From NCBI GenBank assembly GCA_946479825.1, contig CAMLHU010000075.1, positions 1-8,917 of the forward strand: a stretch of DNA of 8,917 nucleotides, in the 5' to 3' direction. The notes beneath the pieces are model-generated. The model made no database searches and was not told where the DNA came from. It saw nothing but the letters and a program-made list of their open reading frames with translations. This DNA comes from an uncultured Gemmatimonadota bacterium (GTDB taxonomy: Bacteria; Gemmatimonadota; Gemmatimonadetes; Gemmatimonadales; GWC2-71-9). The position numbers and the translations under genes are program-made. Shown in pieces: positions 1 to 6,770 of this stretch. Numbering within the stretch: the first letter of the stretch is position 1; each line of letters begins with the position of its first letter.

Positions 1-21
1 AGGGGGCACGGCCCCGCCCGT

Positions 22-42
22 CGCTCACCGCTTACCGCTCAC
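22..42. repeat. Three tandem heptamers, CGCTCAC / CGCTTAC / CGCTCAC
   Basis: Three adjacent 7-base units read CGCTCAC (22-28), CGCTTAC (29-35) and CGCTCAC (36-42), differing by one C/T change in the middle unit. The array lies outside any gene. It has the same unit length and the same kind of single C/T alternation as the GACCAAY heptamers at the other end of the window, although the unit sequence is different. Function unknown. Confidence 0.7.
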
Positions 43-52
43 GGAAATGGAA

Positions 53-153
53 GTGCCCCAGGCTCCCCGAAGCGACACCGGACATCGCTTAGCGCTGCTA
101 CCGGCGAGGTCCTGACGCGGTTCGCGCGCCGGCGCCCTCCGGACCTGGGGCAC
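53..153. repeat. 10-base inverted repeat enclosing a smaller hairpin
   Basis: GTGCCCCAGG at 53-62 is the exact reverse complement of CCTGGGGCAC at 144-153. The 81-base interior contains the AAGCGA/TCGCTT hairpin (70-90). A match of this length could arise by chance in GC-rich DNA. It could also be a structured transcript end or the remains of a small palindromic element. Confidence 0.4.
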
Positions 154-200
154 CCGCAATATACCCGGTGGGGACGGGGTCGGAACAGGGGCGCGGCGCG

Positions 201-1139
201 CTACTCGAGCGCCGAGGCGCCCGCGACGGCGGGGTGGTCGGTGGACACCAGGATCCGCTCGGCCCAGGTCTCCGCCACCACCCCGCCGAAGAGGAAGACG
301 ATCGCGGCGTAATAGGCCCAGAGCACGAACAGGAACACCGCGGTGAGGTTGGCGTAGGCCGACGGGCCGTTCTGGTAGGCGAGCGACAGGAGGTAGATCC
401 CGAACACCCGGCGGGCCACCTCGAACGCCACGGCGGCGAAGGTCGCCCCGACCAGCGCCGTGCGCCAGCGGATGAGGCGCGCGGCCCCGAAGCGGTACAG
501 CACCAGGAACAGCGTGAGGGCGGCCGCAAACGACATCAGCCCGCTCAGGAACCGGCCGAGATACCCCACGACCGGCGCCACCGCGGTGGCCTGGGTGGCG
601 CCCCAGGTCTCCGCCACCGTCAGCCCCCCCGAGACGCCCATGTACCCGAGGAAGAGCAGCAGCGCGAGCCCCACCATCACCACGTCCCACCCCTTGGCGA
701 CCAGGAAGCTCACCAGGAAATGCCGCGGCTTGGGCGGCGGCGTCGCGACGCGATAGATCCGATTGAGCGCGGTGCGCGCGCTCGCGAACAGGCGGGTGCT
801 GAACCAGAGGAAGAGCGGGGCGGCGTACAGCGAGAGCCGGCTCCGGTGCTCGGCGATGCGCTCCATCAGCGCGCGAACGACCGCACTCGGATCCTCGCCG
901 CCTTCGCCCACATGCGGGGGGAGGAAGCGCTCGATGGCGTTGGTCAGGTCGTGGGCCAGGACGCCGCCCTTCACCTGGATCAGGGCGGAGAGGCCGACCA
1001 GCACGAGCAGGATGAGCGGGATGGCGGCGAGCAGCGCGTCGAAGGTCAACGCGCTCGCCAGGAAGGCGATGTTGTTCTCGCCGGCCGCGAAGAGCGCCCG
1101 GCGGAAGAAGGCCCCGACCGTGTCGTACCCGCCGGGCAC
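201..1139 (-). CDS. YihY/BrkB family integral membrane protein
   Basis: This 312-residue protein belongs to the YihY/virulence factor BrkB family, polytopic inner-membrane proteins of uncertain function. Despite the old name 'ribonuclease BN', they are not RNases. Family features seen are the N-terminal ENNIAFLASALTFDALLAAIPLILL segment (about residues 21-45, given in part: the family's A-x-A-L-T-F-x-A-L pattern), a hydrophobic stretch at 104-124 ending in an RTALNRIYRV motif, and hydrophobic segments near 150-170, 186-215, 225-250 and 265-290. A charged loop (about 75-103) separates the first two membrane segments, and the end is short and hydrophilic. Length is normal for the family. Translation starts at GTG 1139-1137, with a GGAG-type ribosome site upstream. 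It is the last gene of the aldolase-ytxH-brkB unit, 17 bases after the YtxH stop. Substrate unknown. Confidence 0.88.
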   Translation of the reverse strand: MPGGYDTVGAFFRRALFAAGENNIAFLASALTFDALLAAIPLILLVLVGLSALIQVKGGVLAHDLTNAIERFLPPHVGEGGEDPSAVVRALMERIAEHRSRLSLYAAPLFLWFSTRLFASARTALNRIYRVATPPPKPRHFLVSFLVAKGWDVVMVGLALLLFLGYMGVSGGLTVAETWGATQATAVAPVVGYLGRFLSGLMSFAAALTLFLVLYRFGAARLIRWRTALVGATFAAVAFEVARRVFGIYLLSLAYQNGPSAYANLTAVFLFVLWAYYAAIVFLFGGVVAETWAERILVSTDHPAVAGASALE

Positions 1140-1156
1140 CCGGCGCTCCGCCCCGG

Positions 1157-1534
1157 TCAGGCGATCGGCTCCTCGGCCTCGGCGTCGGCGTCCCGGGGCG
1201 CGGCGCTTCCCGCGGCCCGGCGCCGGGCGCGGGCGGCCGCCAGCCGGCGCTCGAGGTCGGCGCGGACCCCGCCGGTCTCCTCCTCGCCCCCGTCCTCGTC
1301 GTCCCCCGCCCCGACCACGTCGCGCAGCGCCTCCACGCCGTCGGCCACCGCCTCGCGGGCGTCGTCGAGCCGCTCGGCCGCTCCCTCGCGGAGCACCTTG
1401 AGCCGGCGCTTGAGCGCCTCGCGCGTCTCCTCGCCGGTGCCGGGCGCCAGCAGCAGCGCGATCCCGGCCCCGAGACCGAGGCCGAGCAGGAACCAGGGCA
1501 GCGCGGAGCCGCCGTCGCGCGATTCGTCGCTCAT
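1157..1534 (-). CDS. YtxH domain-containing small membrane-anchored protein
   Basis: A 125-residue protein. A short polar N-terminus (MSDESRDGGS) is followed by one glycine-rich hydrophobic segment (about 11-31, LPWFLLGLGLGAGIALLLAP) and then a GTGEETREALKRRL stretch. That order (membrane segment, AP-x-SG-like turn, amphipathic helix) is typical of YtxH proteins, a stress-associated family of unknown biochemical role. Residues 37-75 and 90-108 are charged helices likely to form coiled coil, separated by an acidic linker (77-88), and the tail is Ala/Glu-rich. I chose ATG 1534 because GGGGGAG sits just upstream and the start is 4 bases after the aldolase stop; an upstream extension to 1597 would overlap the aldolase gene and lacks the motif. 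Probably translationally linked to the aldolase. Confidence 0.8.
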   Translation of the reverse strand: MSDESRDGGSALPWFLLGLGLGAGIALLLAPGTGEETREALKRRLKVLREGAAERLDDAREAVADGVEALRDVVGAGDDEDGGEEETGGVRADLERRLAAARARRRAAGSAAPRDADAEAEEPIA

Positions 1535-1538
1535 CGGG

Positions 1539-2954
1539 TCACTCCCCCGCATCCGGGTCGTCCTCGGCGAGCGCCAGCGCCGGCTTGAGCGCCGCATGGT
1601 GCTGCACCGGGGCCTGCACGTGCCGGCGCACCAGCGCGGCGGTGCCGCCCACCTTGAGCTGCTCGAACAGGAACCGGAACGTGCGCTCGAGGTCGGCGGC
1701 GATGGCCGCGCGCACCTCGGCGGGCAGCCCCCAGACCTGCTGCTTGAAGGGGCCGATCGCCTTCTTGCGCGCCTTGTAGTAGAACTGCTCGTCGGAGTCG
1801 CCGTCCTTGCGCTCGCCCTGCGCGTTGGCGTCGAGCCAGCGGTACATCTCGGCCCGCAGCGCCGCCGGGAGCTTCGGATGGTCGAAGATGATGTTCTGGA
1901 AGTTGGTGGCGAGGTGGATCTCGCAGGCGTCCACCCGCGGGAAATTGCCGAAGGCGTCCTGCGGGAGGGTGCTGGCGCCGTGCTGGACCGCGCCGGCCAG
2001 GCGGTAGCCCTCGCGCGCCGCCTTCGAGAGCGCCGCCAGCGCGTCGAGGTCGAGCTTGACCTTGGCGATGGACCCGTCGGCCAGCACCACCCCGCCGTGG
2101 CTGGTGCCGGTCTGCACCGAGATCTTGCTGATCCCGGTGGTCACGCCGAGCGCCTGCGCCGCGCGGCCGTAGCCCTGCATGAAGGCGTGGAGCTCCTCGA
2201 CGGTCGAGTTCTTGTGGCCCACCTCGCCGATCTCGGCGCCCACCGAGACCGTGATGCCGGCCGGCTCGTGCGCGCGGATGAACTGGGTGATCTCCGCCGC
2301 GCGCTCGTAGTTGAGCTTCTGCTGGAGGTCGAGCGTCGGGTGGGAGAGGTCCACCAGCGTGGAGGTGTCCACGTCGATGTTGTAGAACCCGGCGCCGACC
2401 TCCTCGGCGATGAGCTTCTTGACCTCGCCGACCTCGGCCTCGGGCGCCGCCTGGTACTTCTTCGCGTTGACCTGGCAGTGGTCGCCCTGGATGAAGAGCG
2501 GGAGCTGGTAGCCCTCGCGGAGCGCCGCCGCGATCATCACGGCCACGTACTCCGCCGGCCGCTGGTCGGTGTAGGCGATCTCGGAGCGGGCGATCTCGAG
2601 GAGGATGGCGCCGGCGTCGAGCCCCACGGCGGCGCGGAAGACCGCCCGCGCGGTGTCGTACGCCATCATCCGGACGTTGATCGCGGGGACGGTGAAGCCG
2701 CCGCAGAGCCCCGCGCCGCGCGCCGCGTAGAGCCCCTGGATCGACGCCGGCCGGCAGCCGACCGCCTGGCCGAGCTCCCAGAGGAGCCACCGCGCCGCCT
2801 CGCGCTCCGACTCGTCACCGAAGACCGCGTCCCACGCCAGGCGGTCCATCGCCTCGGTCCGGAGCTTCGCGGCGTCCACGACGGTGACCTTGCCGCCGGC
2901 CACGCGCACCGCGCCGGCGAAATACCCCGTGACCCGCCCGATCGGATCCGACAT
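1539..2954 (-). CDS. Long class II (zinc) ketose-bisphosphate aldolase, fructose-bisphosphate aldolase-like
   Basis: A 471-residue class II aldolase, probably splitting or forming fructose-1,6-bisphosphate (dihydroxyacetone phosphate plus glyceraldehyde-3-phosphate) in the cytoplasm. Landmarks: a GDHCQVN motif (157-163) with the catalytic Asp158 and zinc-ligand candidate His159, matching the TDHC motif of E. coli FbaA; GFYNIDVDTS (189-198); SVGAEIGEVG (237-246) with acidic zinc-site residues; SHGG (285-288, His286); QHG (324-326, His325); and HLATNFQN (347-354). These place all expected metal ligands in order. It is much longer than the usual 280-360 residues, with about 80 extra residues at the N-terminus and a helical C-terminal tail. 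The usual Asn of the NxDT/NVAT motif appears to be His347. I start at ATG 2954 because GAGGAG lies 6 bases upstream; the longer start at 3011 falls inside a terminator hairpin. Exact sugar substrate (fructose- or tagatose-bisphosphate, or other) is uncertain. Confidence 0.83.
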   Translation of the reverse strand: MSDPIGRVTGYFAGAVRVAGGKVTVVDAAKLRTEAMDRLAWDAVFGDESEREAARWLLWELGQAVGCRPASIQGLYAARGAGLCGGFTVPAINVRMMAYDTARAVFRAAVGLDAGAILLEIARSEIAYTDQRPAEYVAVMIAAALREGYQLPLFIQGDHCQVNAKKYQAAPEAEVGEVKKLIAEEVGAGFYNIDVDTSTLVDLSHPTLDLQQKLNYERAAEITQFIRAHEPAGITVSVGAEIGEVGHKNSTVEELHAFMQGYGRAAQALGVTTGISKISVQTGTSHGGVVLADGSIAKVKLDLDALAALSKAAREGYRLAGAVQHGASTLPQDAFGNFPRVDACEIHLATNFQNIIFDHPKLPAALRAEMYRWLDANAQGERKDGDSDEQFYYKARKKAIGPFKQQVWGLPAEVRAAIAADLERTFRFLFEQLKVGGTAALVRRHVQAPVQHHAALKPALALAEDDPDAGE

Positions 2955-2996
2955 CACCCGCTCCTCGTGAAATGGCTCGATGCGCCTGCCGCTCCG

Positions 2997-3021
2997 AAAA
3001 TACCGCGCCATCCGGCGCGGT
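2997..3021 (-). terminator. Intrinsic terminator after pgi
   Basis: On the minus strand ACCGCGCC (3021-3014) pairs perfectly with GGCGCGGT (3009-3002) around a GGAT loop, and is followed directly by ATTTT (3001-2997). An 8-base GC stem, tetraloop and short U run form a good rho-independent terminator. It lies 62 bases past the pgi stop and 43 bases before the aldolase start, so it should separate the two operons. Because so little space follows it, it could also act as an attenuator that lets some transcripts into the aldolase gene. Confidence 0.75.
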
Positions 3022-3082
3022 GGGAGGCCCGGCGCGCCGCGCGGGTCGGTGCTGCGGCCGTGCGACGGTCCCGGCGCGCGCG

Positions 3083-4468
3083 CTACGCTACGTCCCCCTC
3101 CGGCGCGGGCGGCGTCCGCTGGTCCTCGAACCCCTTCCGGCCGAGCGCACCGTAGGTGAGCCGCTTGCCGAGCTCGACGCCGGGCTGGTCGAACGGATCG
3201 ACGCCGTAGTACACCCCCGCGTAACCCGTGGCCACCTGGAAGAACATCAGCAGCTCCCCCACGGTCCTGGCCGAGAGGTCCGAGAGGCGGAGGGTGGCGT
3301 TCATCCGTCCGTTCCGCGCCAGCGCCGCGGCGGTGGCCTCGTGCTCGGCCCGGAGAAGCTCGCCGAGCGAATGGCCGCCGAGATAGGCAAGGTCGGCCGG
3401 AAGCCCGGCCGCCGACGGGATCGGCACGTCAGGACCGGTACGGTCCACCGCCACGAACGTGACGGTCTTGTCGAACGGCCCTTCCATGAAGAGCTGCACC
3501 TGGCTGTGCTGGTCGGTGGCGCCGACCGCGGCCACGGGGGTGGGGCCGGCCAGCACCTCGCGCCCGTCCCGGGCGACCCGCTTGCCGAGGCTCTCGGCCC
3601 AGAGTTGGCGGAACCACTCGGCCAAGTCGCGCAGCCGATCGGAGTACGGCATCAGCACGTGGATCCGCGCCCCGAGCTCCGCGTCCGCCGCCTGCTGGAG
3701 CGCCGCATAGAGGGCGGCGGGGTTCCGCAGCAGGTCTGCGGTGTCCCCCTGCTCCACCGCCGCGCGCGCGCCGGCCAGCAGCTCGGCGATGTCGATCCCC
3801 ACCAGCGCCGCCGGCAGGAGCCCCACCGGCGAGAGCACGCTGAACCGCCCGCCCACGTCCGTCGGCACGTCGAGCGTGGCGATCCCCTCGCGCCGGGCCA
3901 GCTCGCGCAGTGCACCGCGGGCCGGATCGGTGGTGAAGACGAGATGCCGGGTGGCCGCCGCACCGAGCGAGCGCTCGAGCCAGTCGCGGACGACGAGGTA
4001 CTGCGCCATCGTCTCCGCGGTGCCCCCCGACTTGCTGATCACGTTGACGAGCGCCCGCCGCGGATCGATGCGCTCGAGCGCGTCGGCCACCGACGACGGA
4101 TCCACGTTGTCGAGCACCGTGAGGCGCGGGAAGAAGTCACGCCCCTCGTCGCTGTGCTCGTTCCAGGCCGGCCGCCGGAGCGCCGAGAGCAGCGCCCGGG
4201 CACCGAGCGCGGAGCCGCCGATCCCGAGCACCAGCACGTGGTCGTGGGCCTGCCCCAGCGTCTCCGCGAACTGCGCGATGTGGCGCACCTCGTCGGTCAC
4301 GGCACCGAGGCGGAGGAAGCCGTACTCGCCCGCGGAGCGCCGGCGGCCCACCTCGGCCTGCACCGCCGGGAAGGCGGCGGCGAGCTCCGCCAGCCGCCCG
4401 CGCGGAAGGCCGTGCGCGCCGTCCAGCCGGTCGGAGAGGAAGCGGGCGTATTCGAGTCGGATCGTCAC
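3083..4468 (-). CDS. pgi: Glucose-6-phosphate isomerase
   Basis: Interconverts glucose-6-phosphate and fructose-6-phosphate in glycolysis and gluconeogenesis; cytoplasmic. The 461-residue protein is of the short bacterial type (about 450 residues, as in Bacillus). Two sugar-isomerase (SIS) folds are visible. The first has LGIGGSALGARALL (81-94) and ISKSGGTAETM (144-154). Family signature 1 is DVGGRFSVLSPVG (204-216, Arg208) and signature 2 is VYYGVDPFDQPGVELGK (419-435). Likely catalytic residues are Glu292 (WAESLGK), His321 (TDQHSQ) and Lys435. Translation starts at GTG 4468-4466, whose last bases overlap the TGA stop of the upstream hydrolase (GTGA), with GGAG a few bases before it. A longer reading to 4645 would lie inside that gene and adds only Arg/Pro/Gly-rich sequence. 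Ends before the terminator at 3021-2997. Confidence 0.96.
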   Translation of the reverse strand: MTIRLEYARFLSDRLDGAHGLPRGRLAELAAAFPAVQAEVGRRRSAGEYGFLRLGAVTDEVRHIAQFAETLGQAHDHVLVLGIGGSALGARALLSALRRPAWNEHSDEGRDFFPRLTVLDNVDPSSVADALERIDPRRALVNVISKSGGTAETMAQYLVVRDWLERSLGAAATRHLVFTTDPARGALRELARREGIATLDVPTDVGGRFSVLSPVGLLPAALVGIDIAELLAGARAAVEQGDTADLLRNPAALYAALQQAADAELGARIHVLMPYSDRLRDLAEWFRQLWAESLGKRVARDGREVLAGPTPVAAVGATDQHSQVQLFMEGPFDKTVTFVAVDRTGPDVPIPSAAGLPADLAYLGGHSLGELLRAEHEATAAALARNGRMNATLRLSDLSARTVGELLMFFQVATGYAGVYYGVDPFDQPGVELGKRLTYGALGRKGFEDQRTPPAPEGDVA

Positions 4469-5241
4469 GGGAACTCCACGACCAGGCCGTCCGAGGCCGG
4501 TGCGATGAGTGGCGGCAGGCGCGCCGCCAGGTCGGCGTGCCCGGTCTCGTGGGTAAGGTGGGTGAGCAACGTGCGCCGCGCCCCGATCGCCTGCGCGGCG
4601 GCCACCGCCTCGCCGATGCTCTGGTGCGTCGGGTGGGGGCGCCACCAGAGCGCGCCCAGGACCAGGACCTCGACGCCCTGGAGCGCGGCGACGGTGTCCG
4701 GGCCCACCTGCTTCACGTCGGTGACGTACGCCAGCGGCCCGATCCGGTATCCGAACACCGTCGTGTCGCCGTGCGGCACCGGGACCGGCAGGACCGGCAT
4801 CCCCGCCACCTGCGCCGTCCGCCCCGGCTCGAGCACGTGGGGGGTGAGCCGCGGCTTGGAGGTCCCCGGCGGCGGCCGGACCGCGTCGTCGAAGATGTAG
4901 CGGTAGCCGTCGCGCAGCCGGTCGATGGTCTCGGCGGGTCCGTAGACCGGCACCGGGCGCCGCGCGTTGACCGAGAAGACGCGGAGGTCGTCGATCCCGG
5001 CGACGTGGTCGGCGTGCGCGTGGGTGAAGAGCACCGCGTCCACGGTCCTGACCCCCGCGCCGAGGAGCTGCAGCCGGAGCTCAGGCGGGGTGTCGATGAG
5101 GATCGTCCCCTCCGGCCCCTCGACCAGCGCCGACGTGCGCGAGCGGCGGTCGCGCGGGTCGGCGGACCGGCAGACGGCGCAGTCGCACCCCACCTGCGGC
5201 ACTCCGAACGACGTGCCGGTCCCGAGGAGGGTGAGACGCAT
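4465..5241 (-). CDS. PhnP/RNase Z-like metallo-beta-lactamase-fold hydrolase
   Basis: A 258-residue metallo-beta-lactamase-fold enzyme, probably a phosphodiesterase-type hydrolase. Metal-binding motif HAHADH is at residues 74-79 (His74, His76, Asp78, His79). Further ligand candidates are His157 (VPHGDT), Asp175 (VTDVKQ) and His228 (LTHLTHETGH). Near the N-terminus GTGTSFGVPQVGCDCAVC (8-24 approx.) carries Cys19, Cys21 and Cys24, the extra structural zinc site seen in PhnP, the phosphoribosyl cyclic phosphate phosphodiesterase of phosphonate degradation. No phosphonate genes are nearby, so the name PhnP is not justified; a role in cyclic-phosphate or metabolite clean-up is only inference. Starts at ATG 5241, 9 bases after the pyk stop, and its stop overlaps the pgi start, so it is the middle gene of a tight pyk-MBL-pgi unit. 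Confidence 0.88.
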   Translation of the reverse strand: MRLTLLGTGTSFGVPQVGCDCAVCRSADPRDRRSRTSALVEGPEGTILIDTPPELRLQLLGAGVRTVDAVLFTHAHADHVAGIDDLRVFSVNARRPVPVYGPAETIDRLRDGYRYIFDDAVRPPPGTSKPRLTPHVLEPGRTAQVAGMPVLPVPVPHGDTTVFGYRIGPLAYVTDVKQVGPDTVAALQGVEVLVLGALWWRPHPTHQSIGEAVAAAQAIGARRTLLTHLTHETGHADLAARLPPLIAPASDGLVVEFP

Positions 5242-5250
5242 CGCGGCGCC

Positions 5251-6705
5251 CTATACCGACTCGATCTTGAGCAGGTTGGTGGTGCCCGGCACGTCGAACG
5301 GCACCCCCGCCGTCACCACCACCTTGGCCCCCGGGCCGGCGAGCCCGCGATCGAGGATCTGCTGCCGCGCCACGGCGAGCATCTGGTCATAGTTGGGGAG
5401 GTGCTCGGCGAGCCCCGACACCACGCCCCACACCAGCGCCAGCTGCCGGCAGGTGGAGCCCTCGGTGGTGAGCGCGAAGATCGGCTCGCCCGGACGATAG
5501 GCCGCGACCTTGCGGGCCGTGAACCCGCTGACCGTGAAGCACACGACCAGCGGCGCCCCGAGCAGCTCCGCCGCCGCGACCGTCGCCACGCCGATGGCGT
5601 CTTCCTGGCGCATCGGCGCGCGCGGCTTCCCCGATGCGGCATCGGCGTTCCCCCGGCGCCCCACGGCCAGGTCGAACGCGGGACTCCGCCCGGTGCGGTG
5701 GGTCTCGAGTTCCCGCGCGATCCGGTCCATCGCCTGCACCGCCTCGAGCGGGAAGTCGCCGACGGCCGTTTCGGCGGAGAGCATCACCGCGTCGGTCCCG
5801 TCGAGGATGGCGTTGGCCACGTCCGACGCCTCGGCCCGGGTCGGGCGCGGCGCGTGGATCATCGACTCGAGCATCTGGGTCGCCGTGATGACCGGCTTCC
5901 CCGCCAGGTTGGCCTCGCGGATGATCCGCTTCTGGACCAGCGGCACCTCCTCGAACGGGAGCTCCACGCCGAGGTCGCCGCGGGCCACCATGATGGCGTC
6001 GGCGGCGTCGACGATCTGCCGGAGGTTCTTGAGCGCGGTGTCCTTCTCGATCTTGGCGATGGTCTTGATGGTGCGCGGCAGCAGCCCCTTGAGCTCCTCG
6101 ATGTCGTCGGGACGGCGCACGAACGAGAGCGCCACGTAGTCCACGCCCAAGCGCACCGCCATCGCGATGTCCTCGCGATCCTTGTCGGTGAGCGACGGCG
6201 CGCTGACCTCGACGCCGGGGAGGTTCATCCCCTTGTGGGACTTGAGCTGGCCGCCGTAGCGCACCACGGCCTCGACCCGGTCGCCCTTCACCCCCGTCAC
6301 CTCGACCGACAGCAACCCGTCGTCGAGCAGGATCACCGTCCCCGCCTGGACGTCGTGGGCAAGGTCATCGTAGGTGGTGGGGATGTCGCCGGGCCGGGCG
6401 GCCCCTTCCGGCGCGAAGGCGACCTTCGCCCCGGGGGTCAGGGTGACCGGCTCGGCCAGGTCACCGACGCGGATCCGGGGGCCCTGCAGGTCCAGCAGGA
6501 TGGCCGCGGCCTCGCGCCGGCCGGCGAGCACGCGCTGCAGGTCGGTGATCCACTGTTCGCGAACGGCCGGCGTGCCGTGCGACGCGTTGACCCGCACGAC
6601 GTTGACGCCGGCGTCGAGCAGGGCGTGCATCCGCTCGGGCGCGCTCCAGGCGGGGCCGAGCGTGGCGACGATCTTGGTGAACCGGGCGGTACTGGGCGAG
6701 GGCAC
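5251..6705 (-). CDS. pyk: Pyruvate kinase
   Basis: Converts phosphoenolpyruvate and ADP to pyruvate and ATP, the last step of glycolysis. The 484-residue protein has the complete family architecture: TKIVATLGP (10-18), VRVNASHG (37-44, with Arg38, Asn40, Ser42), LDLQGPRIRVG (71-81), a B domain around 83-165, IAKIEK (216-221, catalytic Lys218, Glu220 metal ligand), ARGDLGVE (241-248, Asp244) and ITATQMLESM (273-282). The C-terminal regulatory domain (about 370-484) carries TVSGFTARKVAAYRP. In the motif that is usually DTKGPEIRT it has DLQGPRIRV; the Glu-to-Arg (77) and Thr-to-Val (80) changes resemble K+-independent enzymes. Start is GTG 6705-6703; GGAA is only a weak ribosome site. First gene of its unit, with a possible promoter at 6770-6742. 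Confidence 0.96.
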   Translation of the reverse strand: MPSPSTARFTKIVATLGPAWSAPERMHALLDAGVNVVRVNASHGTPAVREQWITDLQRVLAGRREAAAILLDLQGPRIRVGDLAEPVTLTPGAKVAFAPEGAARPGDIPTTYDDLAHDVQAGTVILLDDGLLSVEVTGVKGDRVEAVVRYGGQLKSHKGMNLPGVEVSAPSLTDKDREDIAMAVRLGVDYVALSFVRRPDDIEELKGLLPRTIKTIAKIEKDTALKNLRQIVDAADAIMVARGDLGVELPFEEVPLVQKRIIREANLAGKPVITATQMLESMIHAPRPTRAEASDVANAILDGTDAVMLSAETAVGDFPLEAVQAMDRIARELETHRTGRSPAFDLAVGRRGNADAASGKPRAPMRQEDAIGVATVAAAELLGAPLVVCFTVSGFTARKVAAYRPGEPIFALTTEGSTCRQLALVWGVVSGLAEHLPNYDQMLAVARQQILDRGLAGPGAKVVVTAGVPFDVPGTTNLLKIESV

Positions 6706-6741
6706 AGGCGTTCCGTCGTGGAAGGAAGGCAGGTCTTTAGA

Positions 6742-6770
6742 AGAATAGCGCGGCCCCGGGACCGCGTCAG
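6742..6770 (-). promoter_or_regulatory. Possible sigma-70-type promoter for pyk
   Basis: On the minus strand CTGACG (6770-6765) and TATTCT (6747-6742) are exactly 17 bases apart and each matches the -35/-10 consensus at four of six positions. The -10 box ends 36 bases before the pyk GTG, giving a short leader. It overlaps the stop codon of the amidohydrolase gene. Unlike E. coli promoters, the spacer is a GC palindrome. Confidence 0.35.
6749..6766 (-). terminator. GC palindrome after the amidohydrolase gene, weak terminator candidate
   Basis: On the minus strand CGCGGT (6766-6761) can pair with GCCGCG (6754-6749), one U-G wobble, around CCCGGG. The following CTATTCTTCT contains U's but no solid run, so termination would be weak. 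The same bases form the spacer of the possible pyk promoter; the two readings are not exclusive. Confidence 0.25.

Larger units (their letters stand above)
1..200. other. Non-coding left end, downstream of the BrkB gene
   Basis: No convincing gene lies here. Antisense and frame-shifted ORFs that cross it continue into the BrkB gene and have no recognisable protein features. It contains a three-copy heptamer repeat (22-42) and a perfect 10-base inverted repeat (53-62 with 144-153). Inside that is a smaller hairpin, AAGCGA 70-75 with TCGCTT 85-90 around a 9-base loop. AGGTCC (107-112) can also pair with GGACCT (141-146), which competes with the outer stem. Read on the minus strand, the outer right arm is followed by a pyrimidine-rich stretch (52-43), but there is no proper U tract and the loop is over 80 bases, so it is not a standard terminator. 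TATATT on the minus strand (163-158) resembles a -10 box without a good -35. Confidence 0.6.

Noticed and set aside
100..140. tRNA-like GGTTCGC element
   Set aside because: No acceptor, D or anticodon stems can be drawn around it.
168..3155. Very long plus-strand ORF of 995 codons
   Set aside because: It lies antisense to BrkB, YtxH and the aldolase, and is rich in Arg, Glu, His and Gly with no recognisable domain. Long antisense ORFs are common in GC-rich DNA.
4465..5241. Naming the hydrolase phnP
   Set aside because: The cysteine motif fits, but no phosphonate-pathway genes are nearby and several MBL families share these features.
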